Shown here: positions 1 through 7,416 of the stretch, one piece after another | Numbering within the stretch: position 1 is the stretch's first letter | How the letters are laid out: every line of letters starts with the position of its first letter | Assembly (NCBI GenBank): GCA_009926135.1 | Contig: RFPL01000020.1 | Location: forward strand, 1-35,180 | DNA: 35,180 bases | Origin: Sphingomonadaceae bacterium | Lineage (GTDB): Bacteria; Pseudomonadota; Alphaproteobacteria; Sphingomonadales; Sphingomonadaceae | Direction: 5' to 3' | Notes under the pieces: generated by a model | What the model saw: the letters and a program-made list of their open reading frames with translations, nothing else | Databases searched by the model: none | What the model was told of the DNA's origin: nothing | Position numbers and translations under genes: made by a program

Positions 1-329
1 AGGAACGCAAAGCGCTTCAGTCCATAGATATCGGTAAAGCTGTCACCGCCGCCGATATCGATAACCAGATCGCACCGGCGCACAGCCTGACCCAGCGCGG
101 CGCCAGGCAGCATCGCCTTGGTATTAAGGCGCACAAGTTCAATGTCAGGACCGCTAACGTAAGCCTCACGACCGGGATCGACAAAACCCAAGATCAGAAA
201 TAACGGCTCGACCTCTGCTGCTGCGGCAGCCTGACGGATGAGGGCGATATTGCCAATCGTCAGCGCACCAACCCCCAGGTTTCCGGAATTGGCCGAATGC
301 CATAGCAGGCCTATCGTTACAGTCCGCAT
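1..329 (-). CDS. Polysaccharide pyruvyl transferase family protein (N-terminal part, cut by left edge)
   Basis: The minus-strand frame opens with ATG at 329 and runs off the left edge, giving about 109 residues that begin MRTVTIGLLWHSANSGNLG. The N-terminal glycine-rich segment (GLLWHSANSGNLGVGALT) and the later stretch LVIDIGGGDSFTDIYG are the two hallmark segments of the WcaK/CsaB/AmsJ polysaccharide pyruvyl transferase family. These enzymes transfer a pyruvyl ketal from phosphoenolpyruvate onto a sugar of a lipid-linked or growing polysaccharide in the cytoplasm. It lies 8 bases downstream of the glycosyltransferase gene on the same strand, so the two are probably co-transcribed. FrhB-type proteins, one of which is encoded at 10950-12161, are often found in the same polysaccharide loci as this family. 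Function in EPS decoration is inferred; the family call is fairly firm although the C-terminal part is not visible. Confidence 0.85.
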   Translation of the reverse strand, partial: MRTVTIGLLWHSANSGNLGVGALTIGNIALIRQAAAAAEVEPLFLILGFVDPGREAYVSGPDIELVRLNTKAMLPGAALGQAVRRCDLVIDIGGGDSFTDIYGLKRFAF

Positions 330-337
330 TATCGTCC

Positions 338-1288
338 TCAAGCCTTGAGCGCTGCGGGGGAAAGCCAGCCCGGCTTGCCGCGGCGATTGCAAACACCGTC
401 CCACCAACCGGCCAGGGCATTGCCCATCGATCGCCAAGCGAGGCGGCGGCCATAGCGCCACCCGATCAGCAGCAGCGCACCGACAACTCCAATCACAACC
501 ATCAAAGGCGGCGCCGTATCGCGCAAAGTAAGAATCCGGTTCCGTTCATCGCAGAAGATCGGCAAGCGGCCTTGCTGGCTGATATCTTCCGACGATCCGG
601 TAGTCGTGCCTTGATAGTGCAGCACAGCCGCATCCATGCAAAACCGTAGGCGCAGACCCTTGGCTGCTGCGCGCAGGCACCATTCCACTTCCTCGCCATA
701 GAGAAAATAGTCCTCACGCATCGGGCCAGCCGTCTCGATGAAATGGCGCGATGCCAGCAGGGAAGCGCCGGAAATGAACGAGAGCGACCGCTCAACTGCT
801 TCGGGCGGCGGGCAGTCCGCCAGTGGCACACCCTTGGCAATAGCCGTGGAATAGGCAATCCAGTTACGCCACTTGCCTCCGCACGTCTGCAGGATCCCCG
901 TTGGCAGAACGATCGGACCGCCAACCGCATCGCCCGCACCGCTTTCGAGCACCATCATCATTGCGGCGAGTGCGGTGGGTTTGGGAACAGTGTCGGGGTT
1001 GAGAATCCAATATGCGGCATACCCCTGGCGCGCCGCCATGCAGCGATTGATGCCGCCAGCATAGCCTGGATTGGAATGATCGGCGATTAGAGTGACGCGT
1101 TGTCCAGATTCAAGCTGATCGGGAACAATAGTCGCCAGCTTCGCATAAGCTTCTGACCCGCCATTCTCGCAAACTACCACTTCAAAATCGCGAAACGTCT
1201 GGCGGGCTAGTGCGGCCAGACAGTTCACAACATCATCCGGGTTCCGGAATGACACAACACACACGACGATATGTTTAGTCCTGATCAC
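338..1288 (-). CDS. Family 2 glycosyltransferase (rhamnosyltransferase-like)
   Basis: A 316-aa protein with a GT-A fold N-terminus (IVVCVVSFRNPDDVVNCLAAL, then FEVVVCENGGS) and an NPDT segment (YWILNPDTVP, about residue 95) at the usual position of the DxD-like nucleotide-sugar/metal site. The later acceptor-side motif FLYGEEVEWCLRA is typical of GT2 rhamnosyl/galactosyltransferases. A hydrophobic segment near residues 258-280 probably anchors the C-terminus in the inner membrane. The start codon is GTG at 1288, preceded by AAGGA five bases upstream. It likely adds one sugar to the repeat unit of the exopolysaccharide made by this locus. Donor and acceptor cannot be read from sequence. The upstream gap (1289-1420) is unusually AT-rich and may hold its promoter. 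Confidence 0.88.
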   Translation of the reverse strand: MIRTKHIVVCVVSFRNPDDVVNCLAALARQTFRDFEVVVCENGGSEAYAKLATIVPDQLESGQRVTLIADHSNPGYAGGINRCMAARQGYAAYWILNPDTVPKPTALAAMMMVLESGAGDAVGGPIVLPTGILQTCGGKWRNWIAYSTAIAKGVPLADCPPPEAVERSLSFISGASLLASRHFIETAGPMREDYFLYGEEVEWCLRAAAKGLRLRFCMDAAVLHYQGTTTGSSEDISQQGRLPIFCDERNRILTLRDTAPPLMVVIGVVGALLLIGWRYGRRLAWRSMGNALAGWWDGVCNRRGKPGWLSPAALKA

Positions 1289-1344
1289 TTTTTTCCTTAA
1301 TTGAAATATAGCAAACCTGATATAGTAAAACTTTTCAAATTCTA

Positions 1345-1399
1345 ATTGGCTGCCGCCAATGAGTAATCGCTCAAAGCCATTACAAAAGGCTCAATGGCT
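1345..1399. repeat. Two small inverted repeats in AT-rich gap
   Basis: In the 132-bp gap between the acyltransferase and glycosyltransferase genes two perfect dyads are visible: ATTGGC-TGCC-GCCAAT (1345-1360) and AGCCATT (1375-1381) with AATGGCT (1393-1399). On the minus strand they follow the acyltransferase stop and precede a T/A-rich run, so they could form weak terminator or mRNA-end structures. Neither has a classical GC-rich stem followed by a T tract, and the function is unknown. Confidence 0.35.
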
Positions 1400-1420
1400 A
1401 CGTCTTGAAGAGATTTTTGC

Positions 1421-2488
1421 TTACAACTTCCCTTGCAGGAGCTGGCCCGCGAGAACTGTTCGGATCTGTGCAGCCAAGCCCTCACGGCGATCAAGCGCTG
1501 GCGATTCGACCAGGTGCCAGGATAACGCTGCAAGCCCCCAAGTCACAGGCAAGGTCACCAGGATCATCTCGGCCACGGTCAACCCGGGCAAAGCCCAGGC
1601 AGCAGTCTGCTGCACCGGAAAAGCATAAATGTAAGTTCCATAGCTGTAGTCACCCAGGCGATTATAGCCCAGCAGCCAATCCGCCTTGGCGTGGCCCAAC
1701 CAGAGCGCGAGGTAGGTCAGGGTCAGCCCATAAGCCAGAGGCCAGATTGGTGTCATATAACAGGCCAGCGCCCCGGCAATGATCAGCAATGCCGGTACCC
1801 ACCCAGCGGGGATCTTGTGGCGGAACACGTAGATCGCCATGCCGACAACGAATGGAAGCGAAAGTTTGGTCCAACTCCCAGCCTGCCCCATCAAAGTGAT
1901 GGACACCGCGAATGCCATGTACAGCAACAGGAAAAGACCGAACCTGCGCCCACGCAAGCCACCCAGCAGTCCCACGGCAACAACCATGCCATAGCAGGCT
2001 ACCTCCCAGAACAGCGTCCAGAGCGAGCCATTGATCGCACTGGGGTAAATGTTTGCCTCGAACACAAACGGCAGTTCGTACTGCAGGAACCGCAGGCTCA
2101 GGTTGCGTGGAATATAGGTCCAGACAGAGGGCTCAGCAAAATAGGTCCGCCAGTCAGCGCTAGCGACGAGCGGGCCGAGCAGGAAGCTTGTCAGGGCCAA
2201 AACAACCAGCAGGCCCGGATAGATCCGGGCAATGCGGGCCGCACCGAAGCTCCAGATATCGTGGCGGCGATCAAAGCTGCGAGTTATCATGTAGCCGGAG
2301 ATGCCGAAGAACACATAGACCGATGCGGCACCCAGCGATTGTCCGGTCAACTGTTCCAGTGGCTCTGCACTGCCCATACCCCGGGTCAGCGGGAAACTGT
2401 GTGACAACAGCACGGCCGACGCGGCAATGAGCCGGATCAGATTGAAGTGATTGTCCCGGCCTACCGGCAGATCAGCGAATGTCTTCAA
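1421..2488 (-). CDS. Acyltransferase family 3 membrane protein (O-acetyltransferase of EPS)
   Basis: An integral membrane acyltransferase of the OafA/YrhL/ExoZ type, which moves an acetyl or succinyl group onto periplasmic or lipid-linked glycans. The N-terminus NHFNLIRLIAASAVLLSHSFP is the family's typical first helix with the conserved Arg and His, and about ten hydrophobic segments follow, as in the family. The frame stays open to an ATG at 2617, but those first 43 codons do not look like family sequence. A TTG at 2488 has GGAGGG at 2494-2499, five bases upstream, so TTG is chosen here, giving 355 aa. The ATG at 2617 remains an alternative (398 aa). The location beside pyruvyl transferase and glycosyltransferase genes suggests a role in decorating the same polysaccharide. 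Confidence 0.85.
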   Translation of the reverse strand: MKTFADLPVGRDNHFNLIRLIAASAVLLSHSFPLTRGMGSAEPLEQLTGQSLGAASVYVFFGISGYMITRSFDRRHDIWSFGAARIARIYPGLLVVLALTSFLLGPLVASADWRTYFAEPSVWTYIPRNLSLRFLQYELPFVFEANIYPSAINGSLWTLFWEVACYGMVVAVGLLGGLRGRRFGLFLLLYMAFAVSITLMGQAGSWTKLSLPFVVGMAIYVFRHKIPAGWVPALLIIAGALACYMTPIWPLAYGLTLTYLALWLGHAKADWLLGYNRLGDYSYGTYIYAFPVQQTAAWALPGLTVAEMILVTLPVTWGLAALSWHLVESPALDRREGLAAQIRTVLAGQLLQGKL

Positions 2489-2670
2489 GCAAGCCCTCCA
2501 ATCATGCCGCAAGCAGCCAACTTCGCCGCTTCTCGACAATGGCAAATGGCGCTCAGCTTGGCCAGCATTCCTACCGATCTCGCGGCGCTTACCGTTTATT
2601 TCCACATTGGGAGCCATAACTCCGGTCGTGCTTCGCCGTTTCGTGAAAGATCGGCCTTTTCAATGCGACG

Positions 2671-2698
2671 CTGGCAACCAATTGAAGTTAGGTATAGT
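2671..2698 (+). promoter_or_regulatory. Possible sigma-70-type promoter for the small protein/ATPase pair
   Basis: A CTGGCA hexamer (2671-2676) and a TATAGT hexamer (2693-2698) are separated by 16 bases and lie 36 bases upstream of the ATG at 2734. Each matches the vegetative consensus at four or more positions. This is pattern matching only. Confidence 0.35.
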
Positions 2699-2733
2699 TA
2701 GAGCTTCACGGACGTGATCGACAGGGCATGTAA

Positions 2734-2976
2734 ATGGAATCAATTTTCGACTGGATCACTGTCCTGGTTTTCTGCGGTCTGGCGGTGCTTTATCTGCAGC
2801 GTTCGGCGGCACCGGAACCTTCTGACAAGATCTGGCATTACCTGCCGCCGGCGCTCGGTTGCATGGCGGTCAACTACATCGGCGATGAAGGCTATCCAAT
2901 CCCGGCAGTGGCCGTGCTGGTCGCCGTCCTGGCCTATATCTATTATGTTCTGAAGCCGCTCTCGCGCGCCGGATAG
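2734..2976 (+). CDS. Small two-helix membrane protein, probable XrtV sorting-system accessory protein
   Basis: An 80-aa protein with two hydrophobic helices, about residues 8-22 and 57-74, flanking a polar loop (KIWHYLPPALG then YIGDEGYPIP). An AGGG ribosome-binding site lies about nine bases before the ATG. I recall short proteins of this size and layout being annotated as accessory factors of the V-type exosortase (XrtV) system in sphingomonads; that memory plus the neighbouring exosortase genes is the basis of the name. It is 49 bases upstream of the ATPase gene on the same strand, suggesting one transcript. No catalytic motif is present. A helper of XrtV in the inner membrane is the most likely role, but the molecular function is unknown. 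Confidence 0.7.
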   Translation: MESIFDWITVLVFCGLAVLYLQRSAAPEPSDKIWHYLPPALGCMAVNYIGDEGYPIPAVAVLVAVLAYIYYVLKPLSRAG

Positions 2977-3025
2977 GCCGCTTGGAAACACTCTACTCCC
3001 CTGCCCCCTCAGATACTGGAACACC

Positions 3026-4291
3026 ATGAGCTGGATCAGCAAGCTTTTCGGTTTTGGACCCGACGCTGTCGGTAGCGACACCGACGATCAGCATGGCACG
3101 CTGGTGGTCTCCAGTCCTGTCCAGGCATCGGCCCAGGCAGCCGGGCTACCGCGTTTTTCGGGTCTGGCCAACGAGATCGAGGCTGACCGAGGACAATCGC
3201 GTGAACTTTCGGCCGGACACCGCCTCGGCCGCGCTTATCCGGTGTCGCAGCCGGTTTCCGACCTGCGCCAGTTTGCAGGGCGGCGGGAACTGCTGACCAG
3301 CGTGATCCGCTCGATCGAAGAGCGGCGGATGCACGTGGTGCTCTATGGCGACCGCGGGATCGGCAAGACCTCGCTCCTGCATATCATCGCCCTGCTGGCG
3401 AAGGATGCCCGCTACCTGGTGCGCTATTCCTCTTGCAGTGCCTCGAGCGATCTCGACAGCACCTTCCGCGCGATCGCCGAGGATATTCCCCTGCTCTACC
3501 ACGAAAAGGGCGATCCGACCTCCACCCAGGTGGAAGCAGGCCGGACATTGGCGGATCTGTTCGACGCCAGCCGGCTTACCCCGGCCGCGCTCAGCGAAGT
3601 GCTCGATGGCGTCTCGGGCACCCGGCTGCTGATCATTCTCGACGAATTCGACCGGACCGAGAACCCGGACTTCCGGCGCGAAGTGGCCGAGCTGATCAAG
3701 AACCTGTCCGACCGCAGCTCCAAGGTCCAGATTCTGATCGGAGGCGTTGCCGAAAACCTCAGCGAACTGGTCCGACAGATTCCCTCGATCCGCCGCAACC
3801 TTCTGGGCATCCCGGTCGGGCGGATGAACGATACTGAACTGGCGGAAATCCTTGCCAACGGGCAAGCGATCAGTGGCCTGCCGATTGACAAGATCGCGCA
3901 GCAGCGGCTGATCGGATCGGCTAACGGATCACCCTATCTTGCCAATCTGATCGCGCATCAGGCCAGCAGCCGCGCCATCGAGCGCGGCGGCAAGTCCGTG
4001 ACCGCGGCTGACCTAAAGGATGGCTTGGGCACCATGGCGCGCGAGCAGATGCTGCGCCTGCCTGAACGGGCCCAGGCGCAGGTCGAGACGCTTCTGGCTG
4101 AGGTTCCGCACGACCAGCTGCGGGCAGCGGTGTCCCATGCGCTGGAGCATTTCGGCCAGGTCTCGCTGAAACAGTTCCCGGCGTTGAAGCCGATGGGTGA
4201 TGGCAAACCCGCCACGGATCGTCCGCTGGCATTCGAGGACGATGGCGTTCCGCTCACCATCTGGCTGCGTCTGGCCGAACTCAACAACTGA
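3026..4291 (+). CDS. AAA/ORC-type ATP-binding protein of the EPS/exosortase locus
   Basis: A 421-aa cytoplasmic P-loop ATPase. Walker A is GDRGIGKT (residues 108-115), preceded by the typical FAGRRELL segment, and Walker B is LLIILDEFD (about 201-209). The architecture resembles ORC/Cdc6-like or ExeA/GspA-like ATPases: about 80 poorly conserved N-terminal residues, the ATPase core to about residue 330, then a winged-helix-like C-terminal region. No membrane segment or peptidoglycan-binding domain is visible, unlike the ExeA-type ATPases I know beside XrtA/EpsH systems. It follows the small XrtV-associated protein and converges with the PEP-CTERM protein gene. A role in assembling or energising the export/sorting machinery is an inference from position. 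Confidence 0.8.
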   Translation: MSWISKLFGFGPDAVGSDTDDQHGTLVVSSPVQASAQAAGLPRFSGLANEIEADRGQSRELSAGHRLGRAYPVSQPVSDLRQFAGRRELLTSVIRSIEERRMHVVLYGDRGIGKTSLLHIIALLAKDARYLVRYSSCSASSDLDSTFRAIAEDIPLLYHEKGDPTSTQVEAGRTLADLFDASRLTPAALSEVLDGVSGTRLLIILDEFDRTENPDFRREVAELIKNLSDRSSKVQILIGGVAENLSELVRQIPSIRRNLLGIPVGRMNDTELAEILANGQAISGLPIDKIAQQRLIGSANGSPYLANLIAHQASSRAIERGGKSVTAADLKDGLGTMAREQMLRLPERAQAQVETLLAEVPHDQLRAAVSHALEHFGQVSLKQFPALKPMGDGKPATDRPLAFEDDGVPLTIWLRLAELNN

Positions 4292-4360
4292 CGGCTCCGG
4301 CCATGACGCTCGCCTGGAGCGTGATCCGGCCTCAATCAATCGTAGCTGCTGAAACGCAAA

Positions 4361-4385
4361 AGGGCCGGGTCAAAGACCCGGCCCT
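4361..4385 (-). terminator. Rho-independent terminator of the PEP-CTERM protein gene
   Basis: An 11-bp perfect GC-rich stem (AGGGCCGGGTC at 4361-4371 with GACCCGGCCCT at 4375-4385) closes a three-base loop. On the minus strand it is followed by TTTTGCG, and it lies 25 bases after the PEP-CTERM stop. On the plus strand it lies about 70 bases after the ATPase gene stop but has no T tract in that direction. Confidence 0.85.
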
Positions 4386-4410
4386 CGAAGCGGCTTAACT
4401 GGCAATCAGA

Positions 4411-4974
4411 TCAGGCGTAGCTGACCTTGACCGACTGGCGGCGGCGACGCAGCTGCCAGCCCATCAGGCCGATGCCTGCGATCATCAGCGCCCAAGTGGC
4501 GGGTTCCGGCACCTGGCTGAAGGTGGTGATGTAGAGCGTCGAGCTCGACAGACCGCCCAGGTTCAGGGTGATCTTGTCGGTCGGCGAGAGGTTGTCCCAC
4601 CGGAAGAAAGCCGTGCTGCTCTGGCTACCGTCACCAGCAGCGCCGCGGTGGATACCGATCACGGTCTTGCCCGACAGGAAGCCGGTGAAGTCGATCGTGT
4701 TGCCGGTCAGCGACGGCAGGATCTGGATCGTGTTCGTCAAAACGTTCGGCGTCCAGTTGAAGCCAAGCAGCGCGAGCGCCGCTTTGGCATCAGCGCGCTG
4801 CGTCGGGTTGCCGCCCAGTAGCTGACCAGCATACCAGCCGACGCAGGCGGTGGCAGTCGGCGACACGTTGGACGTGCTGCAAGACGTGCCCGAAGAGGTC
4901 AGTGCGGCCTGGGCCGGCGAAGCAGCTGCGAAGGTCGCGGCGGCTGCGAGTGCAAGAGTAAGATTCCGCTTCAT
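4411..4974 (-). CDS. PEPxxWA-CTERM sorting-domain secreted protein
   Basis: A 187-aa exported protein and the likely local substrate of XrtV. It has a Sec signal peptide (MKRNLTLALAAAATFAAASP, cleavage likely after AQA), a small Ser/Thr/Asn-rich mature domain with two early cysteines, and a C-terminal sorting signal: PEPATWA at about residues 156-162, a hydrophobic helix (LMIAGIGLMGWQL) and RRRR, followed by eight extra residues. ATG 4974 is chosen because GGAG lies seven bases upstream; an ATG at 4980 has only one base of spacing, and the longer frame to 5046 would push the signal peptide inside. By analogy with other exosortases the tail is inserted in the inner membrane, cut near PEP, and the protein is released or attached to the envelope/EPS. 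The mature domain's role is unknown. Confidence 0.9.
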   Translation of the reverse strand: MKRNLTLALAAAATFAAASPAQAALTSSGTSCSTSNVSPTATACVGWYAGQLLGGNPTQRADAKAALALLGFNWTPNVLTNTIQILPSLTGNTIDFTGFLSGKTVIGIHRGAAGDGSQSSTAFFRWDNLSPTDKITLNLGGLSSSTLYITTFSQVPEPATWALMIAGIGLMGWQLRRRRQSVKVSYA

Positions 4975-5158
4975 GTTCATTCTCCAGTTCTTCCCTGCCC
5001 CTAATCGTCTCAGCACCCATTTCGGGAAGCGCGACCTTTTTAGCAAAAAGCCGATTCGGAGTTAATGCGTGTTTAACTCTTGGTTGGGGTGGTGACAACG
5101 GAAAATCCTAGGTGTTTCCAGCAATGTCCCATTACGGAGCAGCTAACGCACCTAACGT

Positions 5159-5175
5159 TGATAAGCGACTTATCA
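5159..5175. repeat. 17-bp dyad TGATAAG-cga-CTTATCA
   Basis: A perfect 7+3+7 inverted repeat covers the stop codon of the EpsI gene and lies about 185 bases upstream of the PEP-CTERM protein start, in the region that would hold that gene's own promoter. It is AT-rich with no T tract, so it looks more like a binding-site dyad than a terminator. No protein can be assigned. Confidence 0.4.
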
Positions 5176-5853
5176 GTCAGCCAGCAGGACCTGTCGCCCC
5201 GCCTGGCCAAGTGACCCGGCCAAGGCCCGCAAAAAGCCTTCAACCGCCGGAAACACAGGCGCTTCCGGGTTAGTGCGAACGGCCGATGCCCGGACCAGCG
5301 CGCCATCCGGGACCAGCCCTTCGATCGCGTTGGCAAAGCGCATCTCGCGCTGTTCCGCCTCGCTGCGCGGAAAGCGGCGGCCCATGCGGGTCCAGTAGAT
5401 CACGTCTTCAACCCGGTCACGGATCGTCGCGGTCAAGGCCACTGCCGGCACAGCCCTGCCGCCAAGATCGAGATCGAACCCGCGGGGCCGATCGACTGTA
5501 AAGCCGACTGCCGGGTAGCAAGCCTCGGGCCGATGCAATTGCAGCGCGTCGCTCTGCCGGAAGCCATAGGCGATGCTCAGCATCATCGACAGGTTGGGTT
5601 GATCGGGACGGTAATAAATCCGCGCCAGTTGATCGCCATAAAGCCGCGAAGCGAGGCTACCCTCGGTGCGCGGGACTACGATTTCCCCTTCCCGGCCCTG
5701 CCCCCATGGCCCGAGCTGTGCCGGGACCAGCGTGGTCAGCTTTGCACCATCCGGCATAAGCACGACCGGGGTGCGCGGGCGCAGCCATTCAGCCAGGCCC
5801 AGGGTACCCGCGCAGGCCAGCCCGGCCAGCAGATCGCGGCGATCAAGGCTCAT
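5173..5853 (-). CDS. epsI: Exosortase-associated protein EpsI, V-type
   Basis: A 226-aa EpsI/DUF3485-family protein. The N-terminus has a twin-arginine-like RRDLLAGLACAGTLGLAEW segment that would anchor or export it, and the family signature HRPEACYPAVGF lies at about residues 106-117. EpsI homologues are periplasmic partners of exosortases, sometimes fused to them. The frame is open much further upstream, but the ATG at 5853 overlaps the exosortase stop codon as ATGA, which fits translational coupling, and the family homology begins there. This places it last in the biosynthetic run before the PEP-CTERM substrate gene. Its biochemical activity is not established; the family is required with the exosortase in EPS/PEP-CTERM systems. 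Confidence 0.88.
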   Translation of the reverse strand: MSLDRRDLLAGLACAGTLGLAEWLRPRTPVVLMPDGAKLTTLVPAQLGPWGQGREGEIVVPRTEGSLASRLYGDQLARIYYRPDQPNLSMMLSIAYGFRQSDALQLHRPEACYPAVGFTVDRPRGFDLDLGGRAVPAVALTATIRDRVEDVIYWTRMGRRFPRSEAEQREMRFANAIEGLVPDGALVRASAVRTNPEAPVFPAVEGFLRALAGSLGQAGRQVLLAD

Positions 5854-6710
5854 GTCCGCCCTCGCAACAGCCAGCGGCTGAGCACTTGATCGAAGGCCAT
5901 GATCAACAGCAGACCCAGGATAAACATGACCATGCCAGTGGTCGAATGCATGAAGCCCTGGGCCGCGGCATCGCCGAAGTAATAGGTGATCACGATCAGG
6001 CCCAGGACTCGGATGATATTGGCAATGATGGCAATCGGGATCACCGCCAGCAGCAGGATTCCGGCGTGGCGCAGCGATGCGCGGTGCGCCAGGAAGATAT
6101 AGAGCAGGCTGATCGCGGTCAGCCCGAACAGCGAATTCAGCCCGGCGCAAGCGTCTTCGACCAGCAATTGGTACTGCGCAACATAAAGCACCACGCCTTC
6201 GCGGGCGATCGGGAAGCCAAGCCCGGCGGCCAGACCTTCGGATGCCCAGCTCACCAGGACCTGAAGCGGTGCGGTTAACTGGGTCATCAGCCAGCCGGGT
6301 GGCGGGAGACAGAGGAGCAAATAGAACAGTGCGAAGGCATGGCGGCGCAGCGCTGCCAGTTCGGTCAGGCGGATCACCATGGCGAGGAACGTAAGGTACA
6401 GTCCGAATCCCTCGACACTGATGAAATCATAGGCGCGGCCAAAGGCATAGACCAGCAGGCCGGCGATCAGCACCGGCAAGGCCGGCCGCCAATGCGCGGG
6501 CGCTCCCGAAGCCGGCAAGCGCCAGCCATCATGATGCAGCAACCACAGTCCTGTTGCCAGGACGATGGGGCCGTGCGCGCCGGTGTCGGTCGACCAGGCG
6601 CTGCCGGCTAGGCTGATGATCGTTGGAATCGCCAGGATCAGCAGGCCCGGTAGCAGCGGCCACCAGGACGGCAAGGTCAGCCTGGGCCGGGCAACCGCCT
6701 CAGAAGTCAT
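5850..6710 (-). CDS. xrtV: Exosortase V (XrtV), PEP-CTERM sorting transpeptidase
   Basis: A 286-aa polytopic inner-membrane cysteine protease/transpeptidase that recognises PEP-CTERM tails. The catalytic residues expected for exosortases are all visible: Cys188 in EDACAGLNSLFG, Arg234 in ANIIRVLG and His255 in GFMHSTTG. About eight hydrophobic helices span residues 15-272. The ATG at 6710 overlaps the CpsD-like gene's 3' end by 11 bases, and the 3' end overlaps epsI by 4 bases, so translation is probably coupled across all three. The V subtype is inferred from the EpsI neighbour, the PEPxxWA substrate at 4411-4974 and the sphingomonad setting. A sortase-like cleavage mechanism is known for the family, not shown here. 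Confidence 0.92.
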   Translation of the reverse strand: MTSEAVARPRLTLPSWWPLLPGLLILAIPTIISLAGSAWSTDTGAHGPIVLATGLWLLHHDGWRLPASGAPAHWRPALPVLIAGLLVYAFGRAYDFISVEGFGLYLTFLAMVIRLTELAALRRHAFALFYLLLCLPPPGWLMTQLTAPLQVLVSWASEGLAAGLGFPIAREGVVLYVAQYQLLVEDACAGLNSLFGLTAISLLYIFLAHRASLRHAGILLLAVIPIAIIANIIRVLGLIVITYYFGDAAAQGFMHSTTGMVMFILGLLLIMAFDQVLSRWLLRGRT

Positions 6711-7416
6711 TCAGATAGGTACCGATTGCCTCGGCCCCATCGGCAGCCAGCTCATCGAGCAGAACCTGGACATCCTTGACAAAGGTCCGGTCCCGGCGGG
6801 TAACTACCATGGCATAGTGCGTCACTGCCGCGATCCGCCGCGCATCGGCAGACAGACTTGACGGCGGTGTGTCGATAATCGTGAGATCGAAATCGCGCAG
6901 GCACTGCGAGACGAGATTGCGGAACACCGAGGAGCCAAGCCGGTCCGCTGCGGCAATCCCCGCGTTGCCGGCATATAGCACCGACAGCGACGGCTGGACG
7001 CGCTTGATCGCGGTCGCCAGCGGCAGCGTGTCATCGGCCAGGCACTCACCCAAACCCGGACCGTACTGATCGCTGGCGATGAACTGATGGGCACCCGGTT
7101 CGCGCAGGTTGCCATCGATCAGCAAGGTGTTGACCCCGGCCTGAGCCATGATGAACGCCAGATTGGCGGCAACGAAGCTGCATCCGGCTTCTGGCGCGGG
7201 TGCGCAGATCGCCAGTGCGCGGCGGCCGCGGCTGACATGCTGCGACAGCAAGTTCGAGCGCAGCGCCCGGAAGCTCTCCGCCTGGATCGACCCAGGCCGC
7301 GTCGCTGCAACCAGGTGCTCAGTCAGCACGAACGAGCGCTGCTGCGCTGCTTCGGGCGTTACTGCCGGCTTGTCACGCAGGGCACCCGGCGCCAGCGTAT
7401 AGTCTGCATCAGCCAT
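6700..7416 (-). CDS. CpsD/CapB-like P-loop protein with degenerate Walker A
   Basis: A 238-aa cytoplasmic protein with the fold of bacterial tyrosine autokinases (BY-kinases) that control polysaccharide chain length. The family segments are present: ESFRALRSNL (about 47-56), the P-loop position CAPAPEAGCSFVAANLA (71-87), Walker A' LLIDGNLREP, Walker B LTIIDTPP, and the C-terminal LNDF. In the P-loop the invariant lysine (normally GEGKS/T) is Cys79 and the preceding Gly-Glu is Glu-Ala; Walker A' reads DGN rather than DAD/DxR. The C-terminal tyrosine cluster is missing. It may therefore bind ATP poorly or act only structurally with the Wzz partner encoded just upstream, whose gene it overlaps by 8 bases. 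Family assignment is firm; kinase activity is doubtful. Confidence 0.85.
   Translation of the reverse strand: MADADYTLAPGALRDKPAVTPEAAQQRSFVLTEHLVAATRPGSIQAESFRALRSNLLSQHVSRGRRALAICAPAPEAGCSFVAANLAFIMAQAGVNTLLIDGNLREPGAHQFIASDQYGPGLGECLADDTLPLATAIKRVQPSLSVLYAGNAGIAAADRLGSSVFRNLVSQCLRDFDLTIIDTPPSSLSADARRIAAVTHYAMVVTRRDRTFVKDVQVLLDELAADGAEAIGTYLNDF

Noticed and set aside
5130..5160. Possible sigma-54 promoter upstream of the PEP-CTERM gene (GG and GC spaced by ten bases)
   Set aside because: Only the invariant GG/GC dinucleotides and a few other positions match the TGGCAC-N5-TTGC pattern used by other PEP-CTERM systems, and no PrsK/PrsR-type regulator is in the window; too weak to report as a feature.
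5854..6150. N-terminal extension of the EpsI frame
   Set aside because: The 99 extra residues overlap the exosortase gene in another frame, have no family similarity, and the ATGA overlap at 5850-5853 provides a better start.
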